From JBQTKD01 sp963703165 (lineage in GTDB: Bacteria; Actinomycetota; Actinomycetes; Sporichthyales; Sporichthyaceae): 64,000 nucleotides of DNA. Location: positions 3,224,001 through 3,288,000 of the forward strand of contig OY969798.1 in the NCBI GenBank assembly GCA_963703165.1, written 5' to 3'. Positions within the stretch are counted from its first letter, which is position 1; every line of letters begins with the position of its first letter. Positions 17,603-26,144 of the stretch are shown here, in pieces. The notes beneath the pieces are model-generated. The model was not told the origin of the DNA. It made no database searches and saw only the letters and a list, made by a program, of their open reading frames with translations. Position numbers and translations under genes: made by a program.

Positions 17603-18836
17603 ATGACTGCTCTGGTGCTGCATGTGGTGGGCGCGCGCCCCAACTTCCCCAAGCTGGCCCCCGTCTGGCGGGCCCTCGCGCAACAAGGTCGAGGTCGGGT
17701 GCGCCAGATGGTGGTGCACACCGGTCAGCACTACGACCCGGCGCTGTCCGACGCGTTCTTCGCGGACCTGGAATTGCCCCACCCCGACGTCAACCTGGCG
17801 GTCGGCTCCGGCACCCACGCGAGGCAGACCGCCGCGGTGCTCACCGGCATCGAGGACGTCCTCACCTCGACCCGTCCGGCGCTGGTCCTGGTCTACGGGG
17901 ACGTGAACTCGACGCTCGGGGCCACGATCGCCGCGGCCAAGCTCGGGATCCCGGTGGGACACGTCGAGGCCGGCCTGCGGTCCTTCGACCGGACGATGCC
18001 CGAGGAGATCAACCGCATCCTCGTCGACGCCGTCGCCGATCTGCTGTTCGTGACCAGCCCCGAGGCGCTGGTGTACCTGGGCGCCGCCGGAGTGCCCGCC
18101 GACCGCGTGCACCTGGTCGGCAATCCCATGGTGGACAGCCTGTTCCGGGTCGTCGGCAGGATCCAGTCCGAACGACTGCGCCAGGACCTGGAGCTACCCG
18201 AGCGATGGGCCGTGGCCACGCTGCACCGGCCCGGCAACGTCGACGACGCCGCGACCTGCCGCACGCTCGTCGCCTCGCTGCACGAGATCGCCGAAGCCGT
18301 GCCCGTCATCGTCCCGGTGCATCCCCGCGGGCGCGCGGCGCTGGTCGAGGCGGGTCTGAGCAGTCGCCCGTCGCTGCGCTGCATCGAACCGCTGGGCTAC
18401 GCGCCGTTCCTGGCGCTGCTGGCCGGTGCGGCCCTGGTGGTCACCGACTCCGGGGGAGTCCAGGAGGAGAGCACGGCGCTTGGGCGTTGCCCTGCCTCAC
18501 CGTCCGGGGCAACACCGAGCGCCCGATCACCGTCACCCACGGCACCAACCGCTTGGTGACCCCGGCCGGAGCTGCCTACGGCCGCCGCCGACGTCCTCGC
18601 CGACCGGCGGTCCGGAACCGGCGGAACTGCCGCCGCTCTGGGACGGCCAGGCAGGCCCACGGATCGCGCGGGTCATCCTGGGCTGGCTGGCCGAGCGCTC
18701 GGTCCTGCCGAGCAGTCCGGGGCGAAGGTTCGCTCCGTCTGAACGTTGGCTGGTATCCGGCCGCACAGGCCCTGAAGTCGAAACATGCCGGTGTTCGCCT
18801 ACTGATTACCGGTTGGGCTCTCGACTGACGACGTGA
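17603..18836 (+). CDS. wecB: UDP-N-acetylglucosamine 2-epimerase (3' end frameshifted)
   Basis: Converts UDP-GlcNAc to UDP-ManNAc. Up to 18480 the sequence is a clean WecB: VVGARPNFPKLAPVWRAL, VVHTGQHYDPALSDAFF, VYGDVNSTLGATIAAAKLG, VEAGLRSFDRTMPEEINR, NPMVDS, TLHRPGNVDD, VTDSGGVQEESTALG. After 18480 the homologous sequence continues only by switching frames: LPCLTVRGNTERPITVTHG, then VLADRR, then LPPLWDGQAGPRIARVI in the frame ending at 18836. At least three indels lie between 18480 and 18620. With the dehydrogenase across the cluster it could supply UDP-ManNAcA. The exact C terminus is uncertain. Confidence 0.8.
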
Positions 18837-18847
18837 TGCCGCCGCCG

Positions 18848-18869
18848 GTTCACCTCTCGTTCACCTCGT
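18848..18869 (+). promoter_or_regulatory. PHO box upstream of pstS
   Basis: GTTCACCTCTC and GTTCACCTCGT are two adjacent 11-bp direct repeats, matching the Streptomyces PhoP-binding consensus (GTTCACC core, 11-bp period); a third, degenerate unit may follow. It lies about 105 bp upstream of the pstS GTG, as expected for a phosphate-starvation promoter. Confidence 0.85.
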
Positions 18870-18972
18870 TCCTCGAACCCCTTCATCTGCGCCGACTTAC
18901 GTTCGCTGCGGAAGCGAGTCCGCCCGCAGCAGTTCCCGCCTGACCTGTTGCCTCCCTGAAGGGTCACACCTC

Positions 18973-20125
18973 GTGAAGCATCGTCCCATCGGACGCGTCA
19001 CCGCGCTCGTCGTCGTGAGCCTGCGCCCTCGCGGCCTGTGGCTCCGACAACAACACGGTGACCGTCCCAGCAGCCTGCCGCTGCGCCGCCGGTTCAGCAG
19101 CCGGTCTCGAACCCCGCCCCCGTGAACACCTCCGGCATCACCTGCGCCACCGGCACGCTGAACGGCGAAGGCTCCTCGCTCAGGGCAACGCCATCAGCAC
19201 CTGGATCGTCCGAGTACCAGGCCGCCTGCCAGGGCGTCACCATCAACTACAACGGCACCGGGTCCGGCGCCGGCGTCAAGCAGTTCATCGCCGGCCAGGT
19301 CGACTGGGCCGGCTCGGACTCGGCGCTCGAAGCCCGAAGAGGTCGAGGCCGCCAAGGCCCGCTGCGGCGGGAACGAGGCGTGGAACCTGCCGATGGCCGT
19401 CGGCCCGATCGCCGTCGCCTACAACCTGCCCGGCATCACGGGCCTGGTGCTCGACGCCGCGACTATCGCCAAGATCTTCAACGGCACCATCAAGACCTGG
19501 GACGACCAGGCCATCAAGGACCTGAACCCGTCGCTGTCGCTGCCGAAGGCAAGGCGATCAAGGTCTTCTTCCGCTCCGACGAATCCGGCACCACCGAGAA
19601 CTTCGAGAAGTACCTCGCCGCCGCCGGCCTCGGCGAGTGGAAGGGCACCCCGTCGAAGATGTTCAGCGGCGGTGTCGGCGAGGGTCAGCCGAAGTCGGCC
19701 GGCGTCCAGCAGGCCACCAAGGCCACCGACGGTGGCATCGCCTACATGGAGTACTCCTACGCCAAGGACGCCGAACCTCGGCGTCGCGAAGGTCCGGCAC
19801 TCCGGCGGCGACATCGAGCTGACCCCGGCCAACGCCGGTACCGCGCTGCAGGTCGGCCTCGCAGTCGCGGCACCGGCAACGACCTGGCGATGAAGCTGGA
19901 CTACGGCCTCTCGACTGCCAACGCGTACCCGATCATCCTGGTCACCTACGAGATCGTGTGCTCGAAGGGCATGGACGCCGCCAAGACCGCGCTGCTGAAG
20001 AACTTCTTCAGCTGGACCGCCTCGGCGGCCGGCCAGCAGGCGATCGGTGAGATCGGCTACGGCACGCTGCCGACCGACCTGAGCCGCCAAGGTCGATCGC
20101 GGCTCTGAACGCCGTCAGCGCCTAG
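18973..20125 (+). CDS. pstS: Phosphate-binding lipoprotein PstS (many apparent indels)
   Basis: The periplasmic-side phosphate receptor of the Pst ABC transporter. GTG 18973 follows GAAGGG; correcting one extra base near 19024 gives a lipoprotein signal with lipobox LAAC followed by GSDNN. Across three frames the whole protein can be read: a Pro/Ala linker, TCATGTLNGEGSS, GVTINYNGTGSGAGVKQFIA, GQVDWAGSDSAL, FRSDESGTTENFEKYLAAAG and IAYMEYSYAKDAE, ending LNAVSA at 20125. Roughly ten single-base indels (near 19024, 19077, 19182, 19214, 19327, 19548, 19783, 19870, 20088 and 20097) interrupt it. The conserved coding between breaks argues for sequencing error. First gene of pstSCAB. Confidence 0.85.
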
Positions 20126-20157
20126 GCCGCACGCGTGACGCCAACTGGCTCGAACGC

Positions 20158-20186
20158 CCCGCCCCGGAGCACAGCTCCGGGGCGGG
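20158..20186 (+). other. Perfect stem-loop between pstS and pstC
   Basis: A 13-bp perfect stem with an ACA loop (CCCGCCCCGGAGC / GCTCCGGGGCGGG), with no T-tract. It ends one base before the GTG assigned to pstC, so it could hide the GGGCGGG ribosome site. Such hairpins after pstS often uncouple high binding-protein expression from lower permease expression. If pstC really starts upstream (indels are frequent here), the stem would lie in its coding region. Confidence 0.65.
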
Positions 20187-20187
20187 T

Positions 20188-21106
20188 GTGCGGCGCATCG
20201 GGGACCGGATCTTCGGCGGTCTCGCCAAGGGCGCCGGGATCCTGATCATCCTGATGGTCGCGGCGGTCGGCCTCTTCCTGCTGAAGAGCGCTGTGCCGTC
20301 GCTCGCCGACGACAACTCGAACTTCCTGTTCTCACGCGACTGGGAACTCACCGTCGGCAACCTGCGCTTCGGCGTGGCCGGCATGTTCTACACGACGGTG
20401 CTGGTGTCGCTGTTCGCGATGCTGCATCGCCGTACCGATCGCCGTCGGCATCGCGTTGTTCCTGACGTTCTGGTGCCCGAAGAAGCTGGCGACGCCGCTG
20501 GCCGCGACGATCGACCTGCTGGCCGCGGTGCCCTCGGTGGTCTTCGGTATCTGGGGCATCTACGTGCTGGCCCCGAAGCTGACACCGGTCTCGAACTTCT
20601 TCCAGGACGCCTTCGGTTTCGTCCCGCTGTTCGACAGCACCGGGATCAGCCGCGGCACAGTGTTCGTCGGCGGCGTGGTCCTCGCGATCATGATCCTGCC
20701 GATCATCACCGCGATCAGCCGTGAGGTGTTCGCACAGGTCCCGACGACGAACATGGAGGCGGCGCTCGGTCTGGGCGCCACCCGCTGGGAGATGATCCGG
20801 CTGACGGTGTTCCCGTTCGGCAAGTCCGGCGTGATCAGCGCGTCGATGCTCGGCCTGGGCCGCGCGCTCGGCGAGACCATCGCGATCACGCTGATCCTCT
20901 CCACGCCGGCGCGCGGGGCCCCCTTCGACCCCTCGCTGTTCAACGGCGGCGAGACCTTCGCCTCGAAGATCGCCAACAACGCCGCGGAGTTCGACTCCCC
21001 GGCCAAGACCGGCGCCTTCATCGCCGCGGGCCTGGTGCTGTTCGTGCTGACGTTCGTCGTCAACGCCACCGCCCGCATCATCGTCGCCCGGGGGGAGAAG
21101 AAGTGA
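20188..21106 (+). CDS. pstC: Phosphate ABC transporter permease PstC (frameshift near 20424)
   Basis: An inner-membrane permease subunit. It begins IGDRIFGGLAKGAGILIILM with the first membrane span; removing one base near 20424 joins TTVLVSLFAML to IAVPIAVGIALFLTFW, the typical PstC second span. The downstream part contains LLAAVPSVVFGIWG, the cytoplasmic coupling loop EAALGLGATRWEMIRLTVFP and the C-terminal spans. Total length is about 305 residues, near normal. The N terminus is uncertain: the assigned GTG is directly behind the hairpin and a longer start may exist. It overlaps pstA by 4 bp. Confidence 0.88.
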
Positions 21107-22017
21107 GCACCGATCTGCAGAGCTCGACCCTGAACCCGGTCGCGACCGCTCAGTTGTTCACCCCGGCCTCGCCCGGCCGCAAGATCAAGGACAAGGCGGC
21201 CACGATCGTCGTGTTCGCCTGCTTCATCGTCGCGGTCATCCCGCTGTTCTGGGTGCTCGGGAGCGTGGTCGACAAGGGTCTGGACGTCGTCCTCGACCCG
21301 ACGTGGTGGGACCACTCGCAGAACGGTGTGACGGAGCGTCGGGAAGGTGGCGGCGCGTATCACGCCGCGGTCGGATCGATCATGCAGTGCATGGTGGCCG
21401 CGTTGATCTCGGTCCCCATTGCGCTGATGGGCGCGATCTTCCTGGTCGAGTACGGCAAGGGCCGCCTGGCCCGGACGGTCGGCTTCACCGTCGACATCCT
21501 CACCGGGATCCCGTCGATCGTCGCCGCGCTGTTCATCTACGCCCTGCTGATCACGAGCCTCGGGCAGCAGCGACAGGGCTTCGCGGTGTCGTTGGCGTTG
21601 GTCATGCTCATGATTCCGGTGGTGCTGCGTACCACCGAGGAGATGCTGAAGCTCGTGCCGCACGAGTTGCGAGAGGCGTCGCTCGCGTTGGGTGTCCCGA
21701 AATGGAAGACGATCGTTCGCATCGTCATCCCGACGGCACTGCCGGGCATCATCACCGGCGTCATGCTCGGCATCGCCCGCATCATCGGCGAGACCGCGCC
21801 GCTGCTGATCCTTGTCGGCTACAGCAAGGCCATCAACTACAACCTCTTCGACGGATTCCAGGGTTCGCTCCCGACGATGATCGTGAACGAGTCCTCGAAC
21901 ATCGCCCTGGCCCCCGCCGCCTCGCGGGCCTGGGGTGCCGCGCTGACGCTGATCTTCATCGTCCTCGTGCTGAACGTCACCGCCCGCCTGATCGCTCGCT
22001 TCACCAAGGTGAAGTGA
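21103..22017 (+). CDS. pstA: Phosphate ABC transporter permease PstA
   Basis: 304 residues with about six membrane spans. GTG start in the GTGA overlap with pstC. Recognisable PstA features are AAVGSIMQCMVAALISVPIA, GIPSIVAALFIYALL and the coupling loop REASLALGVPKWKTIVRIVI, followed by PGIITGVMLGIARIIGETAP. It pairs with PstC to form the channel energised by PstB. The frame is intact, unlike pstS and pstC. Confidence 0.93.
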   Translation: MSTDLQSSTLNPVATAQLFTPASPGRKIKDKAATIVVFACFIVAVIPLFWVLGSVVDKGLDVVLDPTWWDHSQNGVTERREGGGAYHAAVGSIMQCMVAALISVPIALMGAIFLVEYGKGRLARTVGFTVDILTGIPSIVAALFIYALLITSLGQQRQGFAVSLALVMLMIPVVLRTTEEMLKLVPHELREASLALGVPKWKTIVRIVIPTALPGIITGVMLGIARIIGETAPLLILVGYSKAINYNLFDGFQGSLPTMIVNESSNIALAPAASRAWGAALTLIFIVLVLNVTARLIARFTKVK

Positions 22018-22029
22018 GCAAGGAGACCC

Positions 22030-22806
22030 ATGGCCAAGCGAATCGACCTGTCCGGCGTCGACATCTACTACGGCAAGTTTCGCGCCGTGGAGGACGTCAA
22101 CATGCACATCGAGCCGCGCGCTGTGACGGCGTTCATCGGCCCGTCCGGTTGCGGTAAGTCCACCCTGCTGCGCTCGCTGAACCGGATGCACGAGCTGGCC
22201 GGCCAGGGTCGCGTCGAGGGCAAGGTGCTCCTCGATGGCGCCGATCTCTACGCCGGCAACGTCGACCCGGTCAGCGTGCGGCGCACGATCGGCATGGTCT
22301 TCCAGCGGCCCAACCCGTTCCCGACGATGTCGATCTTCGACAACGTCGCCTCGGGGTTGCGCCTCAACGGCATGCGGGACCGCAAGCGGATCACCGAGAT
22401 CGTCGAGCGTTCGCTGCAGGGTGCGAATCTGTGGAACGAGGTCAAGGACCGCCTGGGCAAGCCGGCCTCGGGTCTGTCCGGTGGCCAGCAGCAGCGGCTG
22501 TGCATCGCCCGCGCCATCGCGGTCGAACCGCAGGTGCTGCTGATGGACGAACCCTGCTCGGCGCTCGACCCGATCTCCACCCTCGCGATCGAGGACCTGA
22601 TCAACGATCTGAAGAGCAAGTTCACGATCGTCATCGTCACGCACAACATGCAGCAGGCCGCCCGAGTCTCGGACACCACGGCGTTCTTCAACATCGCCGG
22701 CACCGGTGCACCAGGCAAGCTCATCGAGATGGACACGACCTCGCGCATCTTCTCCACGCCGTCGGTCAAGGCGACCGAGGACTACATCTCCGGCCGCTTC
22801 GGTTAA
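22030..22806 (+). CDS. pstB: Phosphate ABC transporter ATP-binding protein PstB
   Basis: 258 residues. Walker A GPSGCGKST near residue 38, Q-loop in GMVFQRPNPFPTMSIFDNVA, signature LSGGQQQRLCIARA, Walker B VLLMDEPCSALDP and the H-loop His in VIVTHNMQQAARVSD. It starts 12 bp after pstA with AAGGAG upstream. Energises phosphate import. Its stop is 13 bp from the stop of the convergent pit gene, with no obvious terminator between them. Confidence 0.96.
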   Translation: MAKRIDLSGVDIYYGKFRAVEDVNMHIEPRAVTAFIGPSGCGKSTLLRSLNRMHELAGQGRVEGKVLLDGADLYAGNVDPVSVRRTIGMVFQRPNPFPTMSIFDNVASGLRLNGMRDRKRITEIVERSLQGANLWNEVKDRLGKPASGLSGGQQQRLCIARAIAVEPQVLLMDEPCSALDPISTLAIEDLINDLKSKFTIVIVTHNMQQAARVSDTTAFFNIAGTGAPGKLIEMDTTSRIFSTPSVKATEDYISGRFG

Positions 22807-22819
22807 GCCGGCGCTGCGG

Positions 22820-23818
22820 TCAACCGAGCAGGGGATTGAGCGCGTAGTACGACACTGCGGCAACGCCGGCGGCGGCTGGGATCGTGAGAATCCAGCCGCC
22901 GACGATATTTCCGGCGACACCCCAGCGCACCGCGGACATCCGCTTGGTCGCGCCGGCGCCCATGACCGCCGAGGTGATGGTGTGGGTGGTGGAGATCGGG
23001 GCCGCGAACACGAAAGCGGTCGTGTAGAGCACGCTCGCCGCGACAGTCTCGCTGGCGAAGCCCCGCGCGGGGTCGAGGTCGATGATGCGGCGCCCGAGGG
23101 TGCGCATGATGCGCCAACCGCCGGCGTAGGTGCCGAGCGAGATCGCCGCCGCCGACGACACGGTGACCCACCAGGGGATCGAGTCGTCGGGACCGACATG
23201 CTCGATCGTGAGGAGCGTCAGGAAGATGACGCCCATCGTCTTCTGAACGTCCTGAATCCCGTGCCCTAGCGCCATCGCCGTGGCGGACGCGGTCTGCGCC
23301 AGGCGGAACCCGCGGTTGAGGGGCCCCGGTGCGCCGTTGCGGAAGATCCAGAGGATCGCAACCATCAGGACGAACGCGCCCGCGAACCCGACCAACGGTG
23401 AGATCAGCATCGGCAGCACGACCTTCTCCTTGATGCCCTCCCACTTCACGGTGATCCCGCCGGCCAGTGCCCCGCCGATCAGCCCGCCGATCAGGGCATG
23501 CGAGGACGAGGACGGAAGGCCGAAGTACCAGGTGATCAGGTTCCAGACGATCGCGCCGATCAGGCCCGAGAGCACCACGACCAACCCGTGCTGACCGGCG
23601 GGGGTGTCGATGATGCCCTTGCCGACGGTCGAGGCGACCTGGGTGCCCAGGAAGGCACCGATGAAGTTCATGACCGCGGCCATCGCGAGCGCGATGCGCG
23701 GGGTGAGCGCGCGCGTCGAGATCGACGTCGCGATCGCGTTGGCCGAGTCGTGGAAACCGTTGGTGTACCCGAAGCCGAGGGCAGCGAGGATGACCACGAC
23801 CGCGATCGTGTTTTCCAT
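22820..23818 (-). CDS. pitA: Low-affinity inorganic phosphate transporter, PiT family
   Basis: 332 residues, about ten membrane spans. Both PiT signature copies are present: GYTNGFHDSANAIATSISTR near the N terminus and ALGHGIQDVQKTMG in the second half; FGLPSSSSHALIGGLIGGAL and PISTTHTITSAVMGAG are the paired helical-loop motifs. Imports metal-phosphate with protons and complements the high-affinity Pst system. It follows the DUF47 gene by 8 bp, so the two form an operon, the usual PiT/accessory pair. Confidence 0.94.
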   Translation of the reverse strand: MENTIAVVVILAALGFGYTNGFHDSANAIATSISTRALTPRIALAMAAVMNFIGAFLGTQVASTVGKGIIDTPAGQHGLVVVLSGLIGAIVWNLITWYFGLPSSSSHALIGGLIGGALAGGITVKWEGIKEKVVLPMLISPLVGFAGAFVLMVAILWIFRNGAPGPLNRGFRLAQTASATAMALGHGIQDVQKTMGVIFLTLLTIEHVGPDDSIPWWVTVSSAAAISLGTYAGGWRIMRTLGRRIIDLDPARGFASETVAASVLYTTAFVFAAPISTTHTITSAVMGAGATKRMSAVRWGVAGNIVGGWILTIPAAAGVAAVSYYALNPLLG

Positions 23819-23826
23819 TGAAAGAC

Positions 23827-24447
23827 TCAGGATTCCTTGACCGCGATGGACTCGACCGTGTTGGCGACGTTCTCGAACGCGTCCGCGGCGGCCTCGAGTT
23901 GCTCGATGACCTCCTTGAGCTTGAGGACGGTCAAGGCGTCGAACTCGCCGCTGTAGAGCTTGGCGAGCAGCCGGCGGTAGATCTGGTCCCCGGCGTTCTC
24001 CAGGCGGTTGATCTCGATCCAGTACTCGCGGAGGTTCTTCATCACCTTCAGCCGAGGCATCGCCGCGGCGGTGATCTCGGCGGCGCGCTCGAGCACCTCG
24101 ACCTGATCCGCCATCCCGCTGGGCAGTTCGCCGATGTTGTAGAGGACCACCAGGTCGACGGCGGCTTCTATTGCGTCCATCACGTCGTCCAGCGATGAGG
24201 CGAGACGGTAGATGTCCTCGCGGTCGAACGGCGTGATGAAGCTCGAGTTGACCTCACGCATGATGCCGTGGGTGATCTCGTCGCTGGCGTGCTCGGCAGC
24301 CTTCATGCGCTCACTGATCGCGGGGCGCTCCGCCGGTGCGGCGCCGAGCAGTTCGGTCAGCAGCGCAACACCGACCACGAGGTTGGCCGCGGAAGCGGCG
24401 AACATGTCGTAGAAGGAGTTCTTGCGCGGGGTCAAGCGCGGGCCCAC
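23827..24447 (-). CDS. DUF47 (PhoU-like) Pit accessory protein
   Basis: 206 residues, all-helical, with the PhoU/DUF47 pattern FYDMFAASAANLVVGVALLT, EHASDEITHGIMREVNSSFI, FDREDIYRLASSLDDVMDAI and the paired later helices. The E/D-rich clusters typically bind metals. DUF47 proteins are encoded next to pit genes and are thought to modulate phosphate transport. First gene of the pit operon; the upstream 357 bp contain the divergent promoter of the first secreted paralog. Confidence 0.9.
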   Translation of the reverse strand: MGPRLTPRKNSFYDMFAASAANLVVGVALLTELLGAAPAERPAISERMKAAEHASDEITHGIMREVNSSFITPFDREDIYRLASSLDDVMDAIEAAVDLVVLYNIGELPSGMADQVEVLERAAEITAAAMPRLKVMKNLREYWIEINRLENAGDQIYRRLLAKLYSGEFDALTVLKLKEVIEQLEAAADAFENVANTVESIAVKES

Positions 24448-24804
24448 GACCAGCTCCGGTCCTCGTAGTAGCTCGGTTCGGGCCGAAGCCTACGCATGTC
24501 CGGCCGGTGACCCGTTCCGCGGCCCGCGTGGGTGTGGCGTGCGCCACGCCGAACCGCCCCGCGGCTCCCAGGTTTCTGCCGGCGAATTTCCATCTGTCGA
24601 GGCCAGCGCGGGGTTTCGATCTGAAACGTGATTCGGTCGATTAACCCCGCCGGGAATTCCCAGAAACGCCGCGAAACGTCTCGCCGTGTATGCCCGATAG
24701 ACATGGCAGTAGGGGCGTTATCTACCGGCGTCCCGTGGTCCATCCAGACCTCCTTGTGTCGTCCCGCGAGGTCTGATGCCAGCCAACTTAAGGAGTCCAC
24801 CGCA
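24448..24804. other. Intergenic region (357 bp) between DUF47 and the first secreted paralog
   Basis: No gene is supported here. The right half holds the GAAAC-N17-CGATAG promoter-like signature (24673-24700), leaving a leader of about 100 nt before the start at 24805. An in-frame open stretch upstream of the start lacks a signal peptide context and is not taken as coding. The left part presumably holds the promoter of the DUF47-pit operon, but no clear motif was found. Confidence 0.5.
24673..24700 (+). promoter_or_regulatory. Promoter-like signature GAAAC-N17-CGATAG, paralog 1
   Basis: GAAAC at 24673-24677 and CGATAG at 24695-24700, 17 bp apart, 105 bp before the start codon. The same two boxes with the same spacing precede paralogs 2 and 3. 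The CCCGATAG end resembles the -10 of FliA/WhiG-type (sigma-28) promoters; the sigma assignment is inference. Confidence 0.6.
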
Positions 24805-25920
24805 GTGAAGAACCTCCGCAAGCGCGCCTTGTCCGCGGCCGCCGTGACCGGCGCGCTGACGATGACTGTGGGTATGCAGGCGGGCGTTGCCCAGGCCGCC
24901 CCGAGCAAGTTCGACTTCACGAACTCCAGCTACATCCTGACCCTCCGTTCCGGCGGCCTGGAGACCTACGCGAACATCCCGCGTGACCTCCCGCAGGACG
25001 TCGGCTTCAGCTACGTCGACCTGATCCACGACATCGGCCAGGAGAAGGGCCGTTGCGAGACCTGGGGCGCCGGTTACTGGCTCGGCCAGGAGGTCGAGGA
25101 GGGCGTGCTCGGTGCGGGCGCTGCCCCGCCGGACGCCGGTGACGTCTCGGGTGGTTACCGCAACCCGACCACCTCCCGTGAGGTCCTCCCGAACCTGTCC
25201 GCCGGCGACGAGAACGAGTCGAACCGCAACCCGGGCGTGAAGAACTACTTCCCGCCGGGCAACGAGGTCGTCGACATCCCGTCCCAGGGCAACGGCCCGA
25301 AGTGGCAGGCCAAGTGCGACAGCGACGCCAAGGGTTCCGGCCAGGGCGACATGCTGAACGTCGGTGGCTTCCAGGTCGTCGGTAGCACCGCGCAGGCCGA
25401 GGTCGACAAGACCACCGGCATCTACACCGGCTCCAGCCGTGCGTACGTGCTCGGCCTCGAGGGCGCCTCCGGCTTCGACAGCGCTTCCTCGTTCATGCAG
25501 GTCGTGAACAAGCCGAACGCCGAGCCGACGCTGACCTACCGGATGAGCTACTTCAACTCCGGCAAGAACGACAAGAAGAACGGCATCACCTTCGGTGGCC
25601 AGGACATCCCGGTCGACCAGTTCGCCAAGGCCTTCAACGACGGCGCGAAGCAGTTCGCAGCCGCCGCCAAGGCGATCGGCCCGGCTGGTGCCGGCACCCT
25701 GACTCCCGAGGTCGGCGTGTCCACCGACGGTGGCCGCAAGTCGATCACCATCTCGGCGGGCCACGGCAACCTGGGCTTCGCCGCACGTGAGGGCACCATC
25801 GGTGGCAACCAGGGCATGCGCATCGGCTCGGTCACCTTCCAGGGCGTCTACGGCGACGCGGGCGGCGCTGCTGCCGCTCCGGCTCCGCCCCCCGGTGGCG
25901 GGCTGAGCACCACCCGCTGA
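24805..25920 (+). CDS. Secreted paralog 1 of a four-member tandem family (function unknown)
   Basis: 371 residues from GTG 24805, 9 bp after AAGGAG. A Sec signal peptide (basic KNLRKR, hydrophobic core, cleavage after GVAQA near residue 31) leads into the mature protein. Family hallmarks: SSYILTLRSGG, FSYVDLIHDIGQEKGRCETW, GAGYWLGQEVEEGVLGAGAA, YFPPGNEVVDIP, and the C-terminal VGVSTDGGRKSITISAGHGN. It has exactly two mature cysteines (GRC and AKC), suggesting one disulfide. Unique here is a short Ala/Pro/Gly tail after VYGD. Strong ribosome site, biased codons and a terminator suggest high expression. I do not recognise the family; a cell-surface or spore-surface role is speculation. Confidence 0.85.
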   Translation: MKNLRKRALSAAAVTGALTMTVGMQAGVAQAAPSKFDFTNSSYILTLRSGGLETYANIPRDLPQDVGFSYVDLIHDIGQEKGRCETWGAGYWLGQEVEEGVLGAGAAPPDAGDVSGGYRNPTTSREVLPNLSAGDENESNRNPGVKNYFPPGNEVVDIPSQGNGPKWQAKCDSDAKGSGQGDMLNVGGFQVVGSTAQAEVDKTTGIYTGSSRAYVLGLEGASGFDSASSFMQVVNKPNAEPTLTYRMSYFNSGKNDKKNGITFGGQDIPVDQFAKAFNDGAKQFAAAAKAIGPAGAGTLTPEVGVSTDGGRKSITISAGHGNLGFAAREGTIGGNQGMRIGSVTFQGVYGDAGGAAAAPAPPPGGGLSTTR

Positions 25921-25937
25921 GTCCGACTCAGTGCCCC

Positions 25938-25985
25938 GAAGAAGCGGGGAGTGGCCACGGCCGCTTCCCGCTTCTTCATGTTTTT
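25938..25985 (+). terminator. Rho-independent terminator after paralog 1
   Basis: An 11-bp perfect stem (GAAGAAGCGGG / CCCGCTTCTTC) with an 18-nt loop, followed by ATGTTTTTC. It starts 18 bp after the stop codon. Confidence 0.85.
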
Positions 25986-26038
25986 CAGTTCAAACCATGA
26001 TTGGCAATAAATCTTTCGCAGAATCACCCATTTGCGGT

Positions 26039-26066
26039 GAAACGTTTCGTTGTCTGGTCGCGATAG
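26039..26066 (+). promoter_or_regulatory. Promoter-like signature GAAAC-N17-CGATAG, paralog 2
   Basis: GAAAC at 26039-26043 and CGATAG at 26061-26066, 17 bp apart, 79 bp before the ATG. The flanks (GAAACGTTTCG) form a small palindrome around the first box. Confidence 0.6.
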
Positions 26067-26144
26067 AAGAACCAGTGAGGCGAGTTCGCAGCGCCTGTGT
26101 CCCGCACGGGGCCGTATGTCAGACGACCCGAAGGAGCAAGACTT

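Noticed and set aside
18973..20125. pstS as a decayed pseudogene
   Set aside because: Domains between frame breaks are perfectly conserved and the rest of the operon is intact, so sequence error is preferred.
20560..23199. Long minus-strand open frame of 879 codons across pstC-pstA-pstB
   Set aside because: It is the antisense shadow of strongly supported pst genes with no protein family features; similar shadows occur opposite the secreted paralogs, ppk and coxL.
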